Assembly (NCBI GenBank): GCA_010028775.1
Contig: RHAF01000011.1
Span: forward strand, 1-23,190
Direction of reading: 5' to 3'
From: Verrucomicrobiota bacterium
GTDB taxonomy: Bacteria > Verrucomicrobiota > Verrucomicrobiia > Methylacidiphilales > Verrucolacustridaceae
DNA: 23,190 bases
Below are positions 17,586-23,190 of the stretch, piece by piece. The translations under genes and the position numbers were made by a program. Each line of letters starts with the position of its first letter. The stretch's first letter is position 1. The notes under the pieces are model-generated. The model did not search any database. It was not told the origin of the DNA and saw only the letters and a list, made by a program, of their open reading frames with translations.

Positions 17586-18710
17586 TCCTCGTCCTCCTCG
17601 ATCGGCCCAGAACGCTTTTTCCCCTTGAGGAATGCGTTGAGGAACGGGTCGATCTGCCCATCCAAAACCGCCTGGGTATCGCTGGTCTGTTCGCCCGTCC
17701 GCAAATCCTTGACCATCTGGTAAGGCTGCAGGACGTAGGACCGGATCTGGTGTCCCCAGCCGATCTGCCCTTTGGCGGCATAGTTTTGCTCCTGCTCCGC
17801 CTTCTTTTTATCCAGCTCCAGCTGCCGGATGCGGGCCGCCAACACCTTCATCGCGGTGGCCCGATTTTTGATCTGGGAGCGTTCGTTTTGGCAGGTGACG
17901 ACCAACCCTGTCGGAAAATGGGTGATCCGCACCGCCGAATCCGTGGTGTTCACACCCTGCCCCCCGTGTCCCCCCGCCCGGAAGACATCCACGCGGATGT
18001 CCTTCTCCGGAATGGCAATCTCCTGCTCTTCATCGGGCTCCGGAACGATTTCCGCCGAGGCGAAGGAGGTCTGCCTTTTGCCCTGGGCATTGAAGGGGGA
18101 GATGCGCACCAACCGGTGAACCCCTCGTTCCGCCTTCAGGTAGCCGTAGGCGTTTTCCCCGATGATCCGTAGCATCGCGTTTTTGATCCCCGCCTCTTCC
18201 CCGGAAAGAATGTCAAGCACCTCCACTTTGTAGCCTCTTCGCTCCGCCCACCTTTGGTACATCCGCATAAGAATGTTGGCCCAATCACATGCCTCCGTGC
18301 CTCCGGCGCCGGCGTTTAAACTTAAAATCGCATTCCGCCGGTCATCCGGCTGGGAGAGGATGAATTGCACCTCCGTCTGGTCGAGCAACTCCAGGGCGCG
18401 GGCCACCTCCTTGGCGTAATCCGAAATCGCCGTCGCGCTTCCGTCCTCCTCGGCCAACTCCTGGTGAACGGGAAGGTCGGCAATCTTTCTCTCCAGCTCC
18501 CCCATTTGTTCCAATTTCTTGCGGATCACGTTGGCCTCCGCCGCGACTTTCTGGGCCTTGCTGGAGTCGTTCCAGAAATCGGGCGCGGACATCCGCGCCT
18601 CCAGATCCCTCAGCTGCCCTTCAAGTTTGGCCGGGTCAAAGAAACCTCCGTAATTCCCGCAGGCGGGAATCCACGGAGGAGAGATCGATCGTTTCAGCCG
18701 GCGAATTCAT
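17582..18710 (-). CDS. prfB: Peptide chain release factor 2, made by programmed +1 frameshift
   Basis: RF2 reads UAA and UGA and triggers peptide release. The obvious frame starts only at 18592, but the true gene starts at ATG 18710 (MNSPAETIDLSS). Frame zero runs 24 codons to an in-frame TGA at 18638-18636. A +1 slip at CTT TGA C then continues LDPAKLEGQLRDLEARMSAP into the main frame, giving 375 residues. The assembled protein places the SPF anticodon-like tripeptide at 204-206 and the GGQ catalytic motif at 249-251, almost identical to E. coli RF2 numbering, which confirms the join. It begins 33 bases after the lnt stop, and its stop overlaps trpC. The C-terminus ends in an acidic EEDEE tail. 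Confidence 0.96.
18635..18649 (-). promoter_or_regulatory. prfB: RF2 programmed frameshift site
   Basis: On the minus strand the order is GGAGG (18649-18645), a three-base spacer TTT (18644-18642), CTT (18641-18639), TGA (18638-18636) and C. This is the canonical autoregulatory arrangement: an internal Shine-Dalgarno-like element, a slippery CTT codon and a poorly terminating TGAC. When RF2 is scarce ribosomes pause at UGA and slip +1 to make RF2; when it is plentiful they terminate. Confidence 0.93.
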
Positions 18711-18743
18711 AGCGCACGAGATTGCCCTGCCTTGGGTAAGGGC

Positions 18744-20297
18744 TCAAGCGACATCCCGGGTCCGAATCAGCCCCAACACGACGAGACCGCAAGACACCCA
18801 CACCGGCCAATCCCCCCATCGGGTGTAACGGGTGGGTTGAGACCGGGTCAGCTCGATCTCTCCCAGCACAAACCCCGGCTCCCGCACGGAGCCCGTTTCA
18901 GGATTTCGCAATTCGGAAAGGATGGCTCCCCGGGGGCTGACCAGAGCGGTTACCCCGTCGTTCGTCGCCCTCAACAGGGGCAGACGGGTCTCAATCGCGC
19001 GTAAACGAGCATTTTCCAAATGCTGCCTCGACCCGGCCGAACTGCCAAACCAGGCATCGTTCGTCAGGTTGACGAGCAAGTCGGGCATTTTTTGCGCCGC
19101 CTTCCGGACCACCGAAGGAACGGAGTCCTCAAAGCAAATCAGCGGGGCAACCTTCACCCCTCTCCCCTCCAACTCCAGGATCGCCGTTGAACGCCCCGCG
19201 GTGAGATCCCCGCCCGGGGGAACAAACTTTCGCAACCAGGGCAAGAACCCGGCCAACGGCACGTATTCCCCCATGATCACGAGATGGGTTTTATCGTAAA
19301 TCTCTGGGGACCGGCCTTCGGGTCCGGTGAAGAGAAGAGCCGAGTTGAAAGTCTCGGTCCCACGAATGTCCAAGGAACCGGTGAGGAGCGATCGGGCCCC
19401 CAAGCGGCGGGCGCTTTGGATCGCCTTTTGGAACTCCGGCTCCTCCCGCCAGCCGGTGCCAGCCAGACTCTCCGGCCAGACCAGTAGGTCGACCGGGTTT
19501 CTTCCGGTCAGGGCGATTTCGGACCAGCGGATCAGTTCATGGGCCACTCGCGCCATCTTTGCGGATCTCCAGGGATCCTGGGGAACCGCGGGTTGGATGG
19601 CCGCATAAGTCAGCTGGGTAAAAGCGGCGGGGCTTGGATAAAGAAGCGACCGGGCGCCGTAAACCATGGTCAATCCCAAAACAAAAACCCCGGCGGTAAA
19701 GTCCCAACGCGGCCTCCATTTTTGGCGGCCGCGGATTTCCAATTCAAACCGTCGCAAGGTCAGGGCCAGGGTCAAAGACCCCATGACCACCACCCACGAA
19801 ACCAACAGGGCTCCGCCCAAATCGGCGATTTGCGCCAACACCAGAAGTTTTCCCTGCGAAACCCCGACCGTGTTCCAGCCAAAACCGCTGAAAACCGTGC
19901 CCCGTAGCCACTCGGTCATGATCCAGGCCGACGCGCCCACCCCCGCATGGAGAATGTTGCCATGGCTGGTCATGGATGTGGACGATTGACCCGCCATTCG
20001 GACCCAGATAACGAACCACAGCGCGGGATAGATGGCCATGTAGGCACAAAGAACGATCCAACCGGCGATGGTCACCGTGGTCAGCCAGCTGAAAGTGGTC
20101 AAAAAATGCGTCACCCCGGCAAACCCACCAAGCAGAAAGGCCTTTTGCAGCGTGGGTTTTTGTCGTTGGCCGTAGAGGGCCAGCGGAATCAAAGCCAGCC
20201 ATCCTGCCAATGGCTGGCTGAACGGGGCGAATCCCATGGTGAGCCCCAAACCGGTCAGACCGGCACAGAGCCAACCGGAGGTGGGAATGCCAAACAT
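18744..20297 (-). CDS. lnt: Apolipoprotein N-acyltransferase
   Basis: Adds the third acyl chain to the N-terminal cysteine of lipoproteins at the periplasmic face of the inner membrane. The 517 residues match the family (E. coli 512). The first 220 residues hold several hydrophobic membrane segments, then a nitrilase-like domain follows and a final membrane helix (about 498-510). The catalytic triad is complete: E276 in LLVWPES, K336 in IYDKTHLVIMGEYVP and C388 in APLICFED. DLLVNLTNDAWFG is the expected signature. It is 33 bases upstream of prfB and divergent from the carotenoid gene across 82 bases. Its presence implies a diderm cell with triacylated lipoproteins. The ribosome site (AAGGA) is unusually close to the ATG. 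Confidence 0.96.
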   Translation of the reverse strand: MFGIPTSGWLCAGLTGLGLTMGFAPFSQPLAGWLALIPLALYGQRQKPTLQKAFLLGGFAGVTHFLTTFSWLTTVTIAGWIVLCAYMAIYPALWFVIWVRMAGQSSTSMTSHGNILHAGVGASAWIMTEWLRGTVFSGFGWNTVGVSQGKLLVLAQIADLGGALLVSWVVVMGSLTLALTLRRFELEIRGRQKWRPRWDFTAGVFVLGLTMVYGARSLLYPSPAAFTQLTYAAIQPAVPQDPWRSAKMARVAHELIRWSEIALTGRNPVDLLVWPESLAGTGWREEPEFQKAIQSARRLGARSLLTGSLDIRGTETFNSALLFTGPEGRSPEIYDKTHLVIMGEYVPLAGFLPWLRKFVPPGGDLTAGRSTAILELEGRGVKVAPLICFEDSVPSVVRKAAQKMPDLLVNLTNDAWFGSSAGSRQHLENARLRAIETRLPLLRATNDGVTALVSPRGAILSELRNPETGSVREPGFVLGEIELTRSQPTRYTRWGDWPVWVSCGLVVLGLIRTRDVA

Positions 20298-20379
20298 ATC
20301 CTTTTTTCGTTCCCCGCGGGTACCGAGTCAACGTCCGCTCAAGCTTGTCGGAAAGGGGGCCCTGCCCTTACCTCAAGAA

Positions 20380-21096
20380 ATGGTTCCCACCCGGCTTCGC
20401 GAGGCACTTTGGAGATTTTTTCTCATCTGGGCGGGTGTTGGGCTTTTGGCGGTCACCTTTCGCCTGACCCCATCTTGGGCCCACTCCCTACCCCTTCCCC
20501 GGATCCTCGGCTCATTCGTCTCTCTCTGCCTTCGATACGGGGACTTTGTCTCCATGATCTTGGCGGCCAGCCACGTCTACTTTTCCGCGGTCGACCGCCT
20601 GGGGCTGAAACGAGCCCGGATCACGGCCGGCGTGATCCTGGTTTCCTCCGCAGCCCTGGAAACTTTCGGCACGCTCACCGGGATTCCCTTTGGATCCTAC
20701 CACTACACGGACGCCTTCGGCCCCCGAATGGCCGGAGTCCTGCCGTTGGCCATTCCGCTGGCCTGGTTTGCCGTGGTGGCCGGAGCGAACCTCAGTCTTA
20801 GCCAATATTGGCTTAACTCTTCCCGCGCTCCGGTTGCCATTGCCACCGGGGCTGTCGCCCTGCTCTTTGATTTTCTGATGGAACCTTTTGCCTACGCCAT
20901 CCGCGGTTACTGGATTTGGGCGGGCCAGGTGGTTCCTCCACAAAACTATTTTTCCTGGTTCATTTTCAGCGCCCTGCTCGCCTGGATCACCCCGGTCTAT
21001 GCCAAACCCGCCATCCAGGCGGATCCGCGTCCCGCCATCACGCTGGGCATCATGACAGGTCTCTTTATCGCCGCCCGCATCGCCCACGGCATCTAA
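20380..21096 (+). CDS. cruF: Carotenoid hydratase-like membrane protein (CruF/DUF422 family)
   Basis: A 238-residue hydrophobic protein with about six to seven membrane helices. Family hallmarks of Caroten_synth (DUF422) are E94, then TGIPFGSYHYT at 100-110, GP at 114-115, IPLAWF at 125-130, LFDFLMEPFA at 162-171 and YWIWAG with QNYFSWF at 178-193. Characterised members add water at the 1,2 (psi-end) double bond of carotenoids such as gamma-carotene or bacterioruberin precursors. The frame is open upstream to 20236, but that would overlap lnt, and ATG 20380 (MVPTRLREALW) gives a normal N-terminus, although its ribosome site is weak. It converges on the phytoene-synthase-like gene with 15 bases between stops, which supports a carotenoid role. 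The exact substrate is unknown. Confidence 0.82.
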   Translation: MVPTRLREALWRFFLIWAGVGLLAVTFRLTPSWAHSLPLPRILGSFVSLCLRYGDFVSMILAASHVYFSAVDRLGLKRARITAGVILVSSAALETFGTLTGIPFGSYHYTDAFGPRMAGVLPLAIPLAWFAVVAGANLSLSQYWLNSSRAPVAIATGAVALLFDFLMEPFAYAIRGYWIWAGQVVPPQNYFSWFIFSALLAWITPVYAKPAIQADPRPAITLGIMTGLFIAARIAHGI

Positions 21097-21111
21097 CCCC
21101 GGTCGCCCGGC

Positions 21112-22008
21112 CTAGGCCGTTCCGGTGCGGACTTTCCACCAGATTCCCAAAGCCCGTCCCAGTTTACTGCCCAACGAGAGGGCATGACGCCGCGAAAACA
21201 CCTCACCCCCGGAGGCCTCGATGGGATCCAGAATTCCCGCGTACAGCCCCCGCATCAGCCAGGTGGCCAACTGCGGACCCCCTTGTGGAAGTCGCCGGAT
21301 TCCCGGCTCAGCCAAGACATACTGCTTCCTTGCTCTGCCGATCTGAAACTCCATGAACTCCCCCCATCGTCCCGAGGGTCTTCCGGCCAACAGCTCCTCC
21401 CGGCACACCCCATATTTCCGCAGTTCATCCGCCGGCAGATAGATCCGCCTGGCGCGGGCATCCTCGGCCACATCCCGCAGAATGTTCGTCAGCTGCATTC
21501 CCCGCCCCAAATCCACGGCCCGCGGCTCCGCCCCCTCATCCTCCAACCCGAAGACCCTCATCATCATCAAACCCACCGTTCCGGCCACACGGTAACAATA
21601 AAGGTCCAACTCCTCCCAACTCTGCAATTCCACCTCCCCCACATCCCCGGCCACACCGTGAGTCAGATCTTCAAACCAACGCCGTTGCAGCTTCCTCCGG
21701 CGGACGGTATCGCGGAAAGCGGGCATCCACTCCTCGCCCACCCGATCTCCCCCGCTGCCAAAGGCCTTATCGAGGACTTGCCGGGCAACTCCCGCTTCCA
21801 CCGATTTGCCCTGGGCCGCCGCCTGATCCACCACGTCATCAATGGAACGGCAACAGGCATAGACAGCGTAACTGTCCAGGCGAACCTGGCGGGGAAGGAC
21901 GTGGGAGGCAAAATAGAAGGTCTTGGCATGCACCCCGGTAACCTTCCGGGCGGCGGCAAAGGAATCCTGCAAAGGGACGGATCGGAAATCGCCCAAAGGC
22001 CTACACAC
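21112..22008 (-). CDS. crtB: Phytoene/squalene synthase family protein, probably phytoene synthase
   Basis: Head-to-head condensation of two prenyl diphosphates, most likely two GGPP to phytoene, the first carotenoid step. The 298 residues are typical. The first Asp motif is DDVVD at 57-61 (CRSIDDVVD), after AKTFYFASHVLP. The second is D179 with D183 in TNILRDVAEDARARRIYLP. YRVAGTVGLMMMRVFG is the expected helix. The start is probably GTG at 22008, overlapping the prenyl synthase stop by 8 bases, though TTG codons slightly downstream are possible. The adjacent GGPP-type synthase and the convergent CruF-like gene favour CrtB over the hopanoid enzymes HpnC/HpnD or a C30 synthase, but sequence alone does not settle it. 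Confidence 0.87.
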   Translation of the reverse strand: MCRPLGDFRSVPLQDSFAAARKVTGVHAKTFYFASHVLPRQVRLDSYAVYACCRSIDDVVDQAAAQGKSVEAGVARQVLDKAFGSGGDRVGEEWMPAFRDTVRRRKLQRRWFEDLTHGVAGDVGEVELQSWEELDLYCYRVAGTVGLMMMRVFGLEDEGAEPRAVDLGRGMQLTNILRDVAEDARARRIYLPADELRKYGVCREELLAGRPSGRWGEFMEFQIGRARKQYVLAEPGIRRLPQGGPQLATWLMRGLYAGILDPIEASGGEVFSRRHALSLGSKLGRALGIWWKVRTGTA

Positions 22009-23086
22009 TCACCCGCACCGATTGCCGGACCCACTGGATGGCTTGGGATATCGCTTCCTGTTCCTGCGGTTGCAGATGGGAGCGGGACAACCGGTCCTTA
22101 GCCTCTTGGAATAGCCGGGCACAACGATCCTGCATGGCCGCCAAGGCCCCGGATTTTCTCAGGAGATCCTGCACCTTGGAAATGGAGGCATCGTTCCGGG
22201 TGGAGGCATGGAGGCACATCTGGAGAAAAGAGCGGTCCGTCTCCCCCAAGCGGTCGTAAGCCTCGCGCACCAATAGGGTCTTTTTACCCTCCAAAAGATC
22301 CGTGGGCAGAAGCTGATCCCGTCCGTCGAGATGGGAGAACTCCATCAGGTCATTCTGAATCTGGAATGCGAGGCCCAAAGGCTCCATCACCGCGGCTAAA
22401 TCCTCCGCCTTCTCGCCAGGGGCCCCGGCCAAAATGGCCGCCAAGACACAGGGAGCCTCAAAGGTGTATCGGGTTGTTTTGAGAAAATAGGTCCGTTCGA
22501 TATCCTCTTTGGAAACGCGACTGATGTCGCGCGATCCCAACAGGATATCGAAGATCTCACCCACCCCGGTATCCGTAACGTAGGAGAGAAACTTTTTCAG
22601 GGCTTGCGACTCTGCCTGTTCGCCAAAAGAGCCCTGCTGCAGGGTCTCCATGGCCAAGGCAAAGAGAAGGTCTCCAACCACCAGCGCCACCCCCTGGCCT
22701 GTGCGCTCCGCATCGCTCAACCGCCCTTGGCGCTCCTCCACCATTTTATGGAAGGTGGGCAATCCCCGCCTTTTTTCCGAACGGTCGATCAAGTCGTCAT
22801 GCACCAGGACAAAAGCATGGAGAAGCTCCAGCGCTATGGCCGCTTGGAGCAGGGATGTGTCCTTGACGTCCCTACGCCCCCCCAACGCACGGTAGGCCGA
22901 AAGAAAAAGAAGGGGGCGGATGCGCTTGCCTTTTCGGCCGACGTACTCGCACATGTCGAAATAGATCGCCTCAAAAAGTTCCCCGTAATCGTACCTCTCC
23001 CGCTGACGATGGAAAAAAGCCTGCAGCTCATGCTCCAAAAGCCCGGGCACCTGCTCCATGGAATTGGGGAAGACTTCGGTTTTCAT
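22001..23086 (-). CDS. Short-chain polyprenyl diphosphate synthase, probably GGPP synthase
   Basis: Elongates allylic diphosphates with IPP. The 361 residues contain the KGKRIRP substrate motif (52-58) and the first Asp-rich motif DDLID at 97-101, followed by RSEKRRG. The residue five places before it is F92 with V at -4, a pattern that in type I GGPP synthases limits product to C20. The second Asp-rich site reads NDLMEF at 245-250 instead of DDxxD, a notable change, followed by GKKT. It overlaps crtB by 8 bases and probably supplies GGPP to it. The frame extends to a TTG at 23122, but the ATG at 23086 (MKTEVF) is a better start. About 20-40 residues longer than common GGPP synthases. Confidence 0.86.
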   Translation of the reverse strand: MKTEVFPNSMEQVPGLLEHELQAFFHRQRERYDYGELFEAIYFDMCEYVGRKGKRIRPLLFLSAYRALGGRRDVKDTSLLQAAIALELLHAFVLVHDDLIDRSEKRRGLPTFHKMVEERQGRLSDAERTGQGVALVVGDLLFALAMETLQQGSFGEQAESQALKKFLSYVTDTGVGEIFDILLGSRDISRVSKEDIERTYFLKTTRYTFEAPCVLAAILAGAPGEKAEDLAAVMEPLGLAFQIQNDLMEFSHLDGRDQLLPTDLLEGKKTLLVREAYDRLGETDRSFLQMCLHASTRNDASISKVQDLLRKSGALAAMQDRCARLFQEAKDRLSRSHLQPQEQEAISQAIQWVRQSVRVSV

Positions 23087-23190
23087 GGAAACAATCTCGC
23101 GATGAAAGGGAGTGCGCGACAAACAGAAAAGGGGGAGTTATTCATATCGTGTACTCACTGCCTTGGGGGCGCTGCGATTTGGAAACAATT

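Noticed and set aside
21108..21119. Perfect 12-base palindrome cggcctaggccg between cruF and crtB stops, considered as a bidirectional terminator
   Set aside because: It has no loop space and no T tract on either side, so it is a poor terminator, and palindromes this short arise by chance in GC-rich DNA.
23087..23190. Region upstream of the prenyl synthase considered for a promoter and a TTG start at 23122
   Set aside because: No well-spaced promoter elements or ribosome site for the TTG are visible; a repeated attgtttcc is too short to interpret.

Overview
The window is GC-rich, tightly packed bacterial chromosome with no plasmid, phage, IS or CRISPR signature and no rRNA or tRNA gene that I could see. 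It holds 16 protein genes, most on the minus strand. Hopanoid cyclase, carotenoid genes, apolipoprotein N-acyltransferase and a giant AsmA-like envelope protein together point to a Gram-negative (diderm) free-living bacterium. A member of Verrucomicrobiota or a related PVC lineage is my best guess. That is an inference from gene content and feel, not a search result.

Layout from right to left, the direction of minus-strand transcription. (1) 23086-21112: a short-chain prenyl diphosphate synthase overlaps a phytoene-synthase-like gene, an isoprenoid/carotenoid pair. A CruF-type carotenoid hydratase gene (20380-21096, plus strand) converges on it. (2) 20297-15464: lnt (lipoprotein acylation), prfB (release factor 2), trpC and trpB. 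prfB carries an intact programmed +1 frameshift site, and its full reading frame must be assembled from two frames (start 18710, slip at 18638). Its stop overlaps the trpC start as ATGA. A 148-base gap with a G/C-rich hairpin separates trpC from trpB. (3) 14502-15467, plus strand: a lone APH-like kinase whose stop interlocks with the trpB stop. (4) 14409-28: a nine-gene co-directional run of asmA-like gene, yicC, gmk, coaC, acs, an isochorismatase-family hydrolase, glgP, shc and hpnG. From yicC to the hydrolase the genes overlap or nearly touch. glgP and shc have longer leaders (101 and 122 bases), and the shc leader is a strikingly AT-rich island.

Two genes have split frames and they mean different things. 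The prfB split is the conserved autoregulatory recoding site, with an SD-like GGAGG three bases before CTT TGA C. The hpnG split lies at a run of five T (683-687) with no recoding signal I recognise. One base removed restores a full-length 238-residue hopanoid phosphorylase, so it is a disruption or a sequence error.

Functionally the window joins three themes: polycyclic and carotenoid membrane lipids (shc, hpnG, prenyl synthase, crtB, cruF), outer-envelope assembly (lnt, AsmA-like) and central metabolism (coaC and acs for CoA and acetyl-CoA, glgP for glucan breakdown, trpB and trpC). I did not find a clear novel defence or mobile system. The most interesting points are the possible link between RF2 autoregulation and trpC translation, the broken hpnG frame, and the divergent second Asp motif of the prenyl synthase.
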